DNA of 64,000 bases from Methanoregulaceae archaeon (GCA_015660885.1 JACTUB010000003.1:1-64000); one strand, 5' to 3'; positions 35,540-44,442 are shown, counted from the stretch's first letter. Notes: a model not told the origin generated them from the sequence alone. A program made the numbers and translations.

Positions 35540-36812
35540 GTTCTTTCACCCAGTCATTGACGAATCCGGCGATCTGGTGCAGAGGGGTAGCATTGTCAGT
35601 TGCCAGTGCAGCATTCACCGGAATAAGATCGAACTCTTCCCGCACCCGCTTATACCCCCCGCCGGTAATATTGAGCATCACATCCCTGTAAGGATCGATC
35701 AGCCCGTCGTGTGCTGCGGTTATGAGGGACGCAACGGTCACCGCAGCTGCGGGATCCAGATCGATTCCCTCACATTCTTCAAAGAGCTGCTGTGCCTGCT
35801 GTGCCTCATCATTGCACACGGGAACTATACCCCCGCCGGTTTCCGTAAGGCAATCAAATACTCCTCCCGTTATGCTGTACGGGGGGTTGCGGTTCGTCAG
35901 GACATCGGCATAGACCTGCGAAATTGCCTGTGCTGCATCGGCCATATCTGTCATTGCATTGATCTCCCTCCTCGCTGCCTTCCATGCATGTGCCATCGGT
36001 ACGAACGGGAGGTTCTGCGACAGGATCATGCGGGGCAGGTGGCTGCCATACCTCCCGTCCCGGATCAGGCGCCGGGCAGCTTCCCATGCAGCAATCGCAC
36101 CGGTTCCGCTGCCGACGGCCTGCACGTAATAATCAGGAATCCTGCCGATTGTTGTTGCCGCGTCCAGCATCACCGTCCCCATACCATCCCGCCGTGCACA
36201 ATTTTTTGCCCCTCCTTCCGCAGTGAGGTGGGGGAGATGTGCAATTGCGGCACTCCGGTGGATCGCATCCGAGTAATCGCCTTCAACGGTGATGAGGAGC
36301 ACCTTGTCCGTTTGGATCGTTGTCCATATGCGGGGTAATGATCTTTTGGGGATTACCACCACTACGGGCGTATTCATCTCTGCCGCGACCTGTGCAAATG
36401 CCCGCCCGGTATTTCCTGCTGATGCAACAACAAGAATTCCGCTCTTTTTCTCCGATGCCCGCTGCAGGGTCGGGACAGCCTCCAGTTCTTTGAATGAGCA
36501 GGTCCTGGTGACCGCCCCTTTCTCCGGCCAGAACCCGTTGAACGTGATATACAGGTTTGAAAAACCCAGTTCCCGTGCAAGCGCTACGCTCCGGTACGTG
36601 ACCGGTCCTGCTGTTACGGGCGGCCTGGAGTGAACCGGAAGCCAGTCGAAAAACCTCATCATTCCCGGCAGGTCAGCACAATGCAGGCGCTGTGCGGAAT
36701 AGACGGTGCGCTGGAGAGCGGCATGCCGGCCAGGGCATTCATTGGAGCCGGTATCCGGGTACAACCGCCCGCATGCGGTGCACTGGATCTGGTAATCTCC
36801 CGTAGATATCAC
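35532..36812 (-). CDS. Cysteate synthase
   Basis: A 426-residue pyridoxal-phosphate enzyme homologous to threonine synthase. It begins with a small zinc-type segment (CTACGRLYPD) as threonine synthase does. The PLP lysine is in the FNGFWPEKGAVTRTCSFKELEA region near residues 90-110, and the phosphate-binding loop is AGNTGRAFAQ. Cysteate synthase makes L-cysteate from O-phosphoserine and sulfite; an aminotransferase then yields sulfopyruvate for ComDE. Position next to comDE makes this assignment stronger than threonine synthase. It overlaps the DUF39 gene by four bases. Confidence 0.92.
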   Translation of the reverse strand: MISTGDYQIQCTACGRLYPDTGSNECPGRHAALQRTVYSAQRLHCADLPGMMRFFDWLPVHSRPPVTAGPVTYRSVALARELGFSNLYITFNGFWPEKGAVTRTCSFKELEAVPTLQRASEKKSGILVVASAGNTGRAFAQVAAEMNTPVVVVIPKRSLPRIWTTIQTDKVLLITVEGDYSDAIHRSAAIAHLPHLTAEGGAKNCARRDGMGTVMLDAATTIGRIPDYYVQAVGSGTGAIAAWEAARRLIRDGRYGSHLPRMILSQNLPFVPMAHAWKAARREINAMTDMADAAQAISQVYADVLTNRNPPYSITGGVFDCLTETGGGIVPVCNDEAQQAQQLFEECEGIDLDPAAAVTVASLITAAHDGLIDPYRDVMLNITGGGYKRVREEFDLIPVNAALATDNATPLHQIAGFVNDWVKEHA

Positions 36813-38053
36813 TCTCTTGAGGGGCTGTTTAAGAAAAATTCACCTTTCACTATCCGGTGTTTCAGCCGTTCGCAGAGCCGTTTTGCATGGGTAAGGCTGG
36901 ACTGCCGGAGGGTGATCGGGACCTGCAAGGTATTCACCGTGAGTGCCCCCAGCCGCCCATGATACGCATGGGGCGGGCAGGTAAATGTGCAGGTTCCACA
37001 ATGCACACAATGATGGTAATTGATCGGCCCGCGGGGAGATAGTGCCCCGGTCGGACAGCAGGCTGCCGCACTGCACTGTTCACAGGACGTGCAGAGCGAA
37101 GGATCAAACCGGATGACGGGATCGGTGCCGTTCCAGACTTCACCATAGGTTGTTGAAGCAAGCGGGGTCCGGTCGACAACATCAGCAACCACCAGCGGGA
37201 TCTGTTCATGGAGAACGGAAAGGGCCTGCAGGGAATGTTCATCCAGGACCGGAATCGGTACTGCACAGGATACGAGACATTCGGGCCCTGCCGATGTGAC
37301 AAAACCCCCCATCATATCAGGATCCATCCCTTTCAGGTCAGCAAAAAATGAGAGGTTCGGACGCTCGGCGGAACTGCGGGTTCCTGTCCCCATCACATAT
37401 CCGTCACCGCCGTTTACCAGCAGGTGCGTCCCCGGCCCGATTGTCCGCATACCGGGATCATTCTCCAAAGGATTGATCTCCCCGCACCCGCTCATACTTG
37501 CCGCCCTGAAAGGGCCCGGCATACCGGTGACCGAAAAGATCGTCGAATTCACCGTGCGGGACCGGGGATTTACCAGCGCAGGATAGTTTCTGAATGCGCT
37601 CCGCGTGGTTGCAAGGCGTGCAAATCCAATATCTCCGAGAGTGACAGTGCGGTTGAATGTTTTCCGTTTTGCTGTAACAACAACTTCAACGGGATTTCCC
37701 TGTACAAGGTCACGGAACAGGTGTCCTCCCCCATAGCTGGCGTTCGCATGGGCGGTCCCATAGACGATCAGATCCACAAGGCCAAGGTTCTCGTTCGGGC
37801 ACGGGCCTGGCACCGCAGGGACACCGTTGAGCCATACCCGGTCGGCCGTTCTGAACGCCTTTTTTTCCGCAACCGGAATGCTGAGCACGGCATAGGTGCC
37901 GGACATCACGCCAAAAGTCCCGGTCGTCACCACATCAACGTCATCAGGAGTAATCGTATCCTCGTCGCGGATGTGCTGCTTGAACTCCATGGCGGTCATG
38001 ACGAGCGCACTGCCGTTACGGATCTTTGCATTGATTTCAGCCTGTGTTTTCAT
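36809..38053 (-). CDS. COG1900/DUF39 sulfur-insertion protein with ferredoxin domain
   Basis: A 414-residue protein. Residues 1-310 form the HcyBio/DUF39 domain (TTGTFGVMSGT, GTHLLVNGGDGYVMGTGT, GPECLVSCAVPIPVL). Residues 325-385 carry two ferredoxin clusters (CTSCEQCSAAACCP, CVHCGTCTFTCPP). Paralogues in methanogens convert aspartate semialdehyde to homocysteine by inserting sulfur. Its place between cysteate synthase and a Fe-S gene suggests it supplies the last step, sulfoacetaldehyde to coenzyme M. That role has been proposed for this family; here it rests on context. The gene overlaps both neighbours by four bases. Confidence 0.88.
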   Translation of the reverse strand: MKTQAEINAKIRNGSALVMTAMEFKQHIRDEDTITPDDVDVVTTGTFGVMSGTYAVLSIPVAEKKAFRTADRVWLNGVPAVPGPCPNENLGLVDLIVYGTAHANASYGGGHLFRDLVQGNPVEVVVTAKRKTFNRTVTLGDIGFARLATTRSAFRNYPALVNPRSRTVNSTIFSVTGMPGPFRAASMSGCGEINPLENDPGMRTIGPGTHLLVNGGDGYVMGTGTRSSAERPNLSFFADLKGMDPDMMGGFVTSAGPECLVSCAVPIPVLDEHSLQALSVLHEQIPLVVADVVDRTPLASTTYGEVWNGTDPVIRFDPSLCTSCEQCSAAACCPTGALSPRGPINYHHCVHCGTCTFTCPPHAYHGRLGALTVNTLQVPITLRQSSLTHAKRLCERLKHRIVKGEFFLNSPSRE

Positions 38054-38673
38054 ACTATCCTGATATCCTCCACGCGGACATTCATCTCCTCACCGGACCG
38101 GATCACCTGGTTCACAACCCCGGTATGGGCGATCTGGAGCATGCAGAAAGAGGGGAGAAAACTCATGCGGTGCCCTATGGCAGGTTCATTGATGATATGG
38201 ACAGCCCTGCCTTCAAACCCGATTACCTGGTAGGCTTCAAGCGGGTGGCATGGTCTGCCCCGTGCGGCAAGCGGACCTATGGCGTGGCAGGTTAAGAGAC
38301 CAGTAACCGGATTGGCACGGATCACTTCGAGGAAATGTGGAACCGGACAACCCTGGCCCATAGGCCGGCCGGAGACCAGATCACCACGTACGATATTCCA
38401 GCGTTCGACCAGATCCGGTCGGAACGGCAGGACCATTTTACGGGCAGATATCTCTCCGTGAAAAGGGGCAATGATAAAATCATACGCCTTTCCCCGGATA
38501 TCGGCAAACGAATGTTCGATCGTATCAGGTGCACAGGGCGGTTCACGCCCGTTATAAAAAATGCAGTCCGTCTCCTCCTTTTTGCCCTCTTTCACTAATA
38601 TAACAAATTCATCGCACCGGGAAACCCCGCATGCCCCGCAGTTGCGGTCAGGGGGAGTGAAAAACAGGTTCAA
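38050..38673 (-). CDS. Fe-S protein of the coenzyme M operon
   Basis: A 207-residue protein with an N-terminal Fe-S motif (NCGACGVSRCDEF and a later Cys in TDCIFYNG) resembling the four-Cys cluster domain seen in corrinoid and Ech-type proteins. The remainder is an uncharacterised domain with CHAIGPLAARG and HIINEPAIGH. It is translated between the DUF39 protein and a GTPase-like protein, overlapping both by four bases. I infer that it delivers electrons or sulfur for coenzyme M synthesis; no enzyme activity is evident. Confidence 0.78.
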   Translation of the reverse strand: MNLFFTPPDRNCGACGVSRCDEFVILVKEGKKEETDCIFYNGREPPCAPDTIEHSFADIRGKAYDFIIAPFHGEISARKMVLPFRPDLVERWNIVRGDLVSGRPMGQGCPVPHFLEVIRANPVTGLLTCHAIGPLAARGRPCHPLEAYQVIGFEGRAVHIINEPAIGHRMSFLPSFCMLQIAHTGVVNQVIRSGEEMNVRVEDIRIV

Positions 38674-39377
38674 TCCCCCCGGAAGATAGCTTCTGTACTC
38701 TCAAGTTTCCTGACAACCCCGCAATGGTTCTGCCACCCAATCTCCTGTTTTCCGGCACAGACCGTACAGACTCCCAGCGGGGGAATTCCCCGGAGCCTTA
38801 TCGTCTTTGCATCAGTGATTTCCGGTGTGGATGCCACGGCCTGCATCAGGTAGCGCATTCCCGTTCCCTGGATCGCATTGGTTTCGACGATATCGATACC
38901 GGGTGAAACCGTGCGGATCTTCTCCCGAAAGACTTCCTTTTCAGCCTGCGAGACAAGATCAGTCTTTGTCACTACTGCAATGTCTGCAAGGGCAATCATC
39001 GGGGCCATCTTGAGCGGTGCATTGGTCCCGCTGACAGAGGATAAGACGACTATACCCAGTGACTGGGTGGTGTAGGGAGTACAGCGGAGGCACAGTCCCG
39101 CACTCTCGATGATCAGTATATCGGCCTTTTCCTGTTCCGCCCATACAAGTGTATCGGTAAGGATCATTATCCCCATGTGATCTGGACAGAGGTCTCCGGA
39201 ATAGATCTTTTTTGCAGGTATGGAAAACTCTGCCCTCAGCTCTTCATCTTCAAACGCCCTGACTACATCGATTTTTAAGTAGGCGGCTTTCCGCGAACCG
39301 GCCACAGAGCGCAGGATCTGCCGGACTACCGCGGTTTTTCCTGCACTGGGCGGCCCGGCAACAATAAGCAGTCTCAT
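38670..39377 (-). CDS. CobW/HypB-like P-loop protein of the coenzyme M operon
   Basis: A 235-residue SIMIBI-class P-loop protein. Walker A is GPPSAGKTAVV near residue 8; IIESAGLCLRC near residue 90 fits a Walker B-like strand; VVTKTDLV near residue 135 is the guanine specificity motif. A C-terminal CTVCAG could bind metal. Proteins of this class deliver metals or assemble cofactors. It overlaps its neighbours by four bases each. In this operon it may serve metal or cluster insertion into the preceding Fe-S proteins; this is inference. Confidence 0.82.
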   Translation of the reverse strand: MRLLIVAGPPSAGKTAVVRQILRSVAGSRKAAYLKIDVVRAFEDEELRAEFSIPAKKIYSGDLCPDHMGIMILTDTLVWAEQEKADILIIESAGLCLRCTPYTTQSLGIVVLSSVSGTNAPLKMAPMIALADIAVVTKTDLVSQAEKEVFREKIRTVSPGIDIVETNAIQGTGMRYLMQAVASTPEITDAKTIRLRGIPPLGVCTVCAGKQEIGWQNHCGVVRKLESTEAIFRGD

Positions 39378-40156
39378 TCAGAACCGACCGGCCCGGTGAG
39401 AAGTTCGCCGGCCCGGATCTTCTCCCTGAGCCTGCCCATAAATGCATCTATCCGGGAAATTGCGGTGAGGGCTTCACGTTCATTGCCATTAGGTGTAAGC
39501 ACACGCTCAACTGAACCATTGCTCATGACAATACGACGATCTGAAAGGAGAGAGACCAACGGGTCATGGGTGACAAAGATTACTGCTTTCCCGTGGGACT
39601 TCAGGCAGGAGATTACGCGGTCCTTAAAGATGCCCGCATTCTCCACCTCGTCCAGCAGGATTACCGGTGCATTGCTGATCAGAACCGCATCTGCAACCAT
39701 CAGGGAACGGGTCTGTCCCCCGGACAGGCCGGTCATGCGCATATCAAGGTGCATTTTTTCTCCGGTGAATTCGTTTGCAAGCGCAAGGGTCTTTGCACAA
39801 ATATCCGATTTTGTGATCCCTCTTGCCCGCACGTGCATGACGAGGAATTCCCGGACCGTAAGGTCGCTGAGACATTTGGTATTCTGGGTGATCATGGCTA
39901 TGGGTTTTTTGGATGGATCGCGGACGAATGATTCCGGGGGCATCATGTTATTGACAAGAATCGTTCGCCCGGTGATGGTATCACCACAGGCAAAAACTTC
40001 GATATCGTTGATGAATGCTGTTTTTCCCGATCCGGTGGGTCCGACGATGGAGATGGTATCGCCGGGGTTTATGTCGATCCGTTCAAAAGGTTCAGCAACC
40101 CCGTTCCGGTCGTGACCGGCAAGGATCGTGATGCACTGGATCGGTTCGGTTTCCAT
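39374..40156 (-). CDS. ABC-type ATPase of the coenzyme M operon
   Basis: A 260-residue ABC ATPase without a membrane domain. Walker A is GPTGSGKTAF near residues 39-48, the signature is LSGGQTRSLMVADA, and Walker B is VILLDEVENAGI, with H-loop THDPL. The ATPase motifs are complete. No permease gene is nearby, so a soluble role (for example driving a conformational or assembly step) is likely. First gene of the six-gene operon, transcribed from the region shared with the HTH regulator. Confidence 0.85.
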   Translation of the reverse strand: METEPIQCITILAGHDRNGVAEPFERIDINPGDTISIVGPTGSGKTAFINDIEVFACGDTITGRTILVNNMMPPESFVRDPSKKPIAMITQNTKCLSDLTVREFLVMHVRARGITKSDICAKTLALANEFTGEKMHLDMRMTGLSGGQTRSLMVADAVLISNAPVILLDEVENAGIFKDRVISCLKSHGKAVIFVTHDPLVSLLSDRRIVMSNGSVERVLTPNGNEREALTAISRIDAFMGRLREKIRAGELLTGPVGSE

Positions 40157-40258
40157 GCTTAGAAGTACACGACTGGTATTATAGTATTATCCCATCAGAC
40201 AAATTTTTTTATATCATATGGTTAAATTTATTATAATAGTTATCCTTTAATTGTTATT
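40157..40258. promoter_or_regulatory. Divergent promoter region of the coenzyme M operon and HTH gene
   Basis: This 102-base A+T-rich spacer holds a minus-strand TATA candidate (GATATAAAAA, 40206-40215) upstream of the operon and a plus-strand one (TTTATTATAAT, near 40225-40236) upstream of the regulator. ATATCATATGG and GGTTAAATTTATTATAAT contain partial palindromes that could be operator sites for the regulator. Confidence 0.5.
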
Positions 40259-40744
40259 ATGCTCTCAAAAACAATATTCGCGCAGGGTTTTTGTGAAGCG
40301 GTCAACAATGAACTTGCCCGAAGAAATATGACCGTTCGGGACCTGGCGGAGATGACCGGCATTCCTGCTCCAACACTGTATAAAATTCTCTCCGGTGAAA
40401 GTGATCCCAGGTTTTCCACCGTCAGAAAGATCATTGAACATCTCGAACCCAGGTATACCCAGTTCATCGCAGTCATAGCTGCCAGGTTCCTGCTCGACGA
40501 GATCGAAGGACAGACAATACTTGTTAAAGGCGCGATATGTCCCATCCGCGGGTATGCGGCAAATTCTATTGACGAATGCATTATCGCCGCAGTCACGGCA
40601 CAACGCGAGGGAGCCGCTGGTATTGTCTGTGCACCGGTACTCGCTTCTATCGTTGAAAAAATAGTCGACATTCCTGTGGCAATCATCAAACCGCGCCCGA
40701 ATACAGTAGTTGAAGCCATGGAATCCATCGGAAAAAGACTGTGA
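40259..40744 (+). CDS. HTH transcriptional regulator, divergent from the coenzyme M operon
   Basis: A 161-residue protein. Residues 20-60 are a Cro/C1-like helix-turn-helix (TVRDLAEMTGIPAPTLYKILSG in outline: DLAEMTGIPAPTLYKI). Residues 95-160 form a conserved C-terminal domain (GYAANSIDECIIAAVTAQREGAAGIVCAPV in outline), possibly ligand binding. The divergent arrangement with a 102-base spacer suggests autoregulation and control of coenzyme M synthesis. The ligand is unknown. Confidence 0.85.
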   Translation: MLSKTIFAQGFCEAVNNELARRNMTVRDLAEMTGIPAPTLYKILSGESDPRFSTVRKIIEHLEPRYTQFIAVIAARFLLDEIEGQTILVKGAICPIRGYAANSIDECIIAAVTAQREGAAGIVCAPVLASIVEKIVDIPVAIIKPRPNTVVEAMESIGKRL

Positions 40745-40845
40745 GCAGTGCCAGGTATCCTCACAGATTTAAAAAAATTAACCGCAGTCACCGTTTGTGG
40801 TTGTCCCCAAAAAAAGGACGAATCGGGGAGCATTCAGGGACAGGA

Positions 40846-41028
40846 TCACGAAATAATCACCGATTGCCTGTTTATAATCGTCTGGTATCCCGGAACCCCT
40901 GAATCCTGCCCGTTGATGATAACGGTGCTGCTGATACGCACCCACGTGTCCCCATGTTCCGGCCTAGTTTTACTCATCAGGAACCACCCGGTTTCCCAAC
41001 GCTCCCGGGACACATCGCTGCCAGTCAC
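40846..41028 (-). pseudogene. Possible gene remnant
   Basis: A minus-strand frame with GTG start at 41028 reads protein-like (DTWVRISSTVIINGQDSG). In frame it continues a short way upstream to a stop. I do not recognise a family; the frame lacks a plausible ribosome binding site. It may be the end of a decayed surface protein gene. Confidence 0.35.
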
Positions 41029-41055
41029 GACGACCGCTCCACCTTCATTCTTTCG

Positions 41056-42048
41056 TCATACGTCACGACCGGGTGTCAGGTCACAGCCGGTACAGGGTAG
41101 ACACATGGTCTGCGATTCTTCGACATGCAGGTCATATTTTTTAAGTATATCACGCGTCATTTTCGTGAGTTTCAGCAACCTCCTGGCGCTGGGCCGTGTT
41201 GCCAAAATCTCCCCTTTACGATAGGGAGAAATAGTGATCGGGCGTAAAACGGCAATGACCCCCATCTTTGCCAGGTATTCGACCCCTTTTCTGACACATT
41301 CATCGGTCTCACCGAGACCGATAATAATATTTGAAGAGACCCGGTTCTTCCCGAATACCTTTACCGCATCGCGTAAAGAATCGAGAATAAAATCAAGCGA
41401 GTGGCCTTTTCTTCCGGTACAGACCCGCTCAAAGATCTCCGGGTCCATGGTCTCCACATTGTATTTTACTTCCCTCACTCCCGCATCTTTGAGCCGTTGC
41501 GATGAACCCAGTGTCGGGTAGACCGCGACACCAATAGGAACATTGTATTTTTTTACTGCCTGTACATAGTCCACAACCCGGTCGATCTCGTCTTCCGGTG
41601 TTGTTGCAACTCCTGAAGTGAATGCAATCGTCTTCAGGTTCCCGCTTTTTTTTACCTTTTCAACGATTTCAAGAACCTGGTCCAGGGTCTTGATCTTCCC
41701 CTGGAACTTGGGAACCGAACAAAATTTACAGTCATACCTGCACTGTTCACTGATGGTGATGTACGTCTGTTCGGGACAGTGCGCCACCACCGGGTCAATG
41801 ACTCCCCGCACCAGTTCCTTGTCGTCCTTCAGGATGACGACAGCCCCGTTTTGCTGTACCATCTTTAACGGTGAATCCGCAGTGATCTCCAGGCGAACCC
41901 GGTGACCTCCGGATTTAAAGAATATGGACCGCAGCCCTGTACCGGGACCCGCCGTAGAACGGGAAGGCCGTGGCAACAACGACGGTTCGACATCGACTTT
42001 TCCCAGTGCCAGCAATTCCGCTTTGATTTCCGCATTCATGTGGGTCAT
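41056..42048 (-). CDS. Radical SAM protein
   Basis: A 330-residue enzyme with the cluster motif CRYDCKFCSVP near residues 102-112 (CxxxCxxC). Later segments GVATTPEDEID, NVETMDPEIFERV and SNIIIGLGETDECV follow a BioB-like TIM barrel. A C-terminal Cys pair (MCLPCTGCDLTPG) may bind a second cluster. The start ATG at 42048 follows GGAG at a spacing of about 10 bases. It starts 18 bases after the amidohydrolase stop, so they form an operon. The substrate is not evident. Confidence 0.88.
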   Translation of the reverse strand: MTHMNAEIKAELLALGKVDVEPSLLPRPSRSTAGPGTGLRSIFFKSGGHRVRLEITADSPLKMVQQNGAVVILKDDKELVRGVIDPVVAHCPEQTYITISEQCRYDCKFCSVPKFQGKIKTLDQVLEIVEKVKKSGNLKTIAFTSGVATTPEDEIDRVVDYVQAVKKYNVPIGVAVYPTLGSSQRLKDAGVREVKYNVETMDPEIFERVCTGRKGHSLDFILDSLRDAVKVFGKNRVSSNIIIGLGETDECVRKGVEYLAKMGVIAVLRPITISPYRKGEILATRPSARRLLKLTKMTRDILKKYDLHVEESQTMCLPCTGCDLTPGRDV

Positions 42049-42066
42049 TTCATCCTTTCTCCTGAG

Positions 42067-42930
42067 TTATATTTTCATCCCAAAGAGGTTCGCGGCATTC
42101 TGAGCAAGGAGGTTCTCCAGCACGCCGGGTTTGTACGAGAAACGCCGGAATTCTGCAAGGCTCTGTTTCAGGGGCCGTACCGGGTAAGATGAAGCATAGA
42201 GTATCCGGTCCCCTAAGTAGTGGTTGGCAGCCTCCACCCAGTCCTGAGCCCCCGGAAAACCGGGGATGAACTGGAAGAAATCCGGCAGGACCCACAGGTT
42301 TCCGAGAGGTGCATTGGCAATCATGACCCCGAGCATCCCGCTGGTATAGGGGAATGCCCCGTGCACAACAACGATCTGCAGGGTCGGGAAGTCATTTGCC
42401 ACACGCTGGATGCGCCACGGCTCGGCATACGAAATATCCGGTCCCTGCATAAGGCTGCAGGTGAGATAGAGTACGCCTCCCAGTTCTGCGCATTTTGCAT
42501 ATACCGGGTAAATGCGGGGGTCATCCACATACATCGGGGGAACCCACCAACCGGGGTCAACGGCAATGCCGTTGAATCCCATGTTTGTTATGGTGCGTTC
42601 GATCTCACGTATGGCAGCCGGTACATCGATCCCGTTAATGCCCGCAAGAGCAAGGGGAAACCTGCCAGGGTACCGGTCACGGAGTTCCGCGATGTCGTCA
42701 TTGGAGACAACACGGTGTCCTGCCTGCCTGCCCACCAAGATCCCCTTGTCCACACCGGCTTCATCCATCTCCTGCAGGAACAGCTCAACCGACTTCTGGA
42801 CCATGGACTGCGGGCGTTCGTACCCGCTCACCAGGGGGCTGCGTTTGACCGAGGGCCGCGCTCCCGGTGTCGGTGCAAGTACCTCTCTGAGACTTTTAAA
42901 CGGGGGTCTCACCCGTGCATCGAGTATCAT
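42067..42930 (-). CDS. Amidohydrolase 2-family metal hydrolase
   Basis: A protein of 287 residues in the preferred frame, starting at ATG 42930 (MILDARVRPP) behind a GGGAGG site; the open frame extends to 43068 but the extra residues look non-coding. The opening resembles the HxH-bearing start of amidohydrolase_2, though the two His are replaced by Arg (DARVRPP), so the first metal site is altered. VVVHGAFPY and YASSYPVRP fit later metal-site strands. It is cotranscribed with the radical SAM gene. Reaction unknown. Confidence 0.82.
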   Translation of the reverse strand: MILDARVRPPFKSLREVLAPTPGARPSVKRSPLVSGYERPQSMVQKSVELFLQEMDEAGVDKGILVGRQAGHRVVSNDDIAELRDRYPGRFPLALAGINGIDVPAAIREIERTITNMGFNGIAVDPGWWVPPMYVDDPRIYPVYAKCAELGGVLYLTCSLMQGPDISYAEPWRIQRVANDFPTLQIVVVHGAFPYTSGMLGVMIANAPLGNLWVLPDFFQFIPGFPGAQDWVEAANHYLGDRILYASSYPVRPLKQSLAEFRRFSYKPGVLENLLAQNAANLFGMKI

Positions 42931-43343
42931 TCTTTCGTTTTCCTCCCAGGGTATATTCTCCGGGGACTTATTTCGTAATAAAATAGGATCATCAAAAATG
43001 TGATTGACCGACACGAGGACCGGTCGGGACTGTTCGTCTCCGCTGCACTCCGGCCCACCCGTTGGCACTCATCTCCATCCCGTTCCGCTCACAGACCCCC
43101 GCTCTTATTTCATGGTGTCCTGTTGGAATGATCATGCACCCGTTTGCCCGCCGGCCCGCTGCAGGGCCTGATGCTCCGGCACGTTCCCCATCATGCACCG
43201 TATTGTGTTCGTCGCTGATGACATACCATCAGTGCCGGAACCCTGAAGGTAAGATGGCGGCGGACGGGCCCCCCTCACCAGGACATTCCGGTAGTTGCTT
43301 TTTAAGTTCATTCAGCGTTAAGAATGAAGCGGGACGATGAATA
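42931..43343. other. Spacer between divergent genes
   Basis: No gene is visible in these 410 bases. The open frames seen on both strands give no recognisable protein and no good starts. The segment probably holds promoters for the amidohydrolase operon and for the broken gene to the right. Confidence 0.4.
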
Positions 43344-43770
43344 ATGGACATGGGGGAGTGCATCCGTTTTGCAAACGAGAACCCGGTCGCGTGGGTGGCT
43401 ACGACCAGCGGCGATCAGCCCCGTGTGCGGCCCCTGCAGATGTGGTTTGCCGACACGACCGGTTTCTATTTCCAGACACAGATGATGAAGGAATTTACCG
43501 GGAGATCATGAAAAATCCCCGTGTCGAGCTCGGCTTCTGGAGACCCGGGGAAGGGGGTGGACCGTACTCCGTGTGGCCGGCCCCGTTGAGTGGGTGGATG
43601 ACCCGGCCCTGAAACGCCGGTCCTTTGAAGAGCGCCCATTTCTCGCCGCTCCCGGCCTGACATCGGAAAGCCCCGGGCTGGTTCTCTTCCGCCTCAATAA
43701 AGGTGAGGCCTACGTCTGGACCGCAGAGATTAACCTGGCACCGAAAAAGAAGATCCGGTCCGGGGATTAA
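43344..43770 (+). pseudogene. Frameshifted PNPOx-like flavin protein gene
   Basis: Starting at ATG 43344 the frame reads MDMGECIRFANENPVAWVAT and then QPRVRPLQMWFADTTGFYFQ, the opening of a pyridoxamine-phosphate-oxidase-like split-barrel protein. It shifts near 43495 (the FTG and TGRS end is out of frame; the next frame gives IYREIMKNPRVELGFW) and again near 43560, after which a third frame gives VAGPVEWVDDPALKRRSF and ends at 43770. Together the pieces make a complete domain of about 140 residues. Two frameshifts suggest a pseudogene, unless the sequence has errors. Confidence 0.8.
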
Positions 43771-43922
43771 GGGGATTAGTGTCGTAACGGGTAAGGCCTG
43801 TCCGGAGGCGTTACCCAGAACGGCGATCCAATCGACGGCCAGCTCACTCCATCACTAACAACATATAAAACAATTTCCCTGAAGGTTCTATCACTACGAA
43901 AAAATTATTTTATTAAAGAAGA

Positions 43923-44117
43923 TTATTCATCAAGCGGCTTGAAAACACCTTTTTTTCCCTTGCAGACTTTGCATTCCGGGCAACGCCAGGTGTCAGGAAC
44001 ATCCTCCCATGCTGTACCGGGGGGTATACCGTTCTTCGGATCTCCTTTTACCGGATCATAGATGTAGTGGCATTCAAGACACACATACCGGACCATTTTT
44101 TTCACTGACTCTGCCAT
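43923..44117 (-). CDS. Rubredoxin
   Basis: A 64-residue rubredoxin. The iron is held by CLECHYIYD near residues 13-16 and CPECKVC near residues 46-52; the intervening GIPPGTAWEDVPDTWRCP is the standard family segment in outline (PPGTAWEDVPDTW). One extra Cys follows the second pair. Rubredoxin transfers single electrons, typically in oxygen or superoxide defence. Transcribed alone; no partner rubrerythrin is adjacent. Confidence 0.95.
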   Translation of the reverse strand: MAESVKKMVRYVCLECHYIYDPVKGDPKNGIPPGTAWEDVPDTWRCPECKVCKGKKGVFKPLDE

Positions 44118-44166
44118 GGTTCAATCAACTCCTTTCATCCTGCTCATTGTTTGACATTTTTTAGCA

Positions 44167-44442
44167 TTAATTCTTATGAAGGGTTTTCCCGGAGGCAATC
44201 CAACATTTTCCGGGAATATCTCCCCACGATAGTGTACAAATCGTCGCCCGCATGTATTGGGCCGGTACCATCCGGGCAAGGTCGGTTTCCATGGTAGTGC
44301 AGGGTTTAAGATCGAAATTTTTCACCAGCGCAGCGAAACCGGCGGCGAAAAGAAACGCCGGGAGTTTTGGGCCAAGCAGGGTATCTATTACACCAAGGGA
44401 CAATACTACCAACAGGATAAGCCAGCCTGCTGGACTTTCCAC
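44167..44442 (-). CDS. Uncertain ORF, possible membrane protein remnant
   Basis: A minus-strand frame of 91 codons with a hydrophobic N-terminal part (GWLILLVVLSLGVID) and then a soluble-looking tail (KPCTTMETDLARMV). A plus-strand frame at 44257-44610 competes. Neither is recognised; the minus-strand reading looks slightly more protein-like. The surrounding region, 44118-44682, holds no other gene. Confidence 0.35.
   Translation of the reverse strand: MESPAGWLILLVVLSLGVIDTLLGPKLPAFLFAAGFAALVKNFDLKPCTTMETDLARMVPAQYMRATICTLSWGDIPGKCWIASGKTLHKN

Noticed and set aside
35313..36338. Long plus-strand ORF of 341 codons opposite comDE and cysteate synthase
   Set aside because: It runs antisense to two well-identified enzymes, is rich in Cys, His and Arg, and has no recognisable domain.
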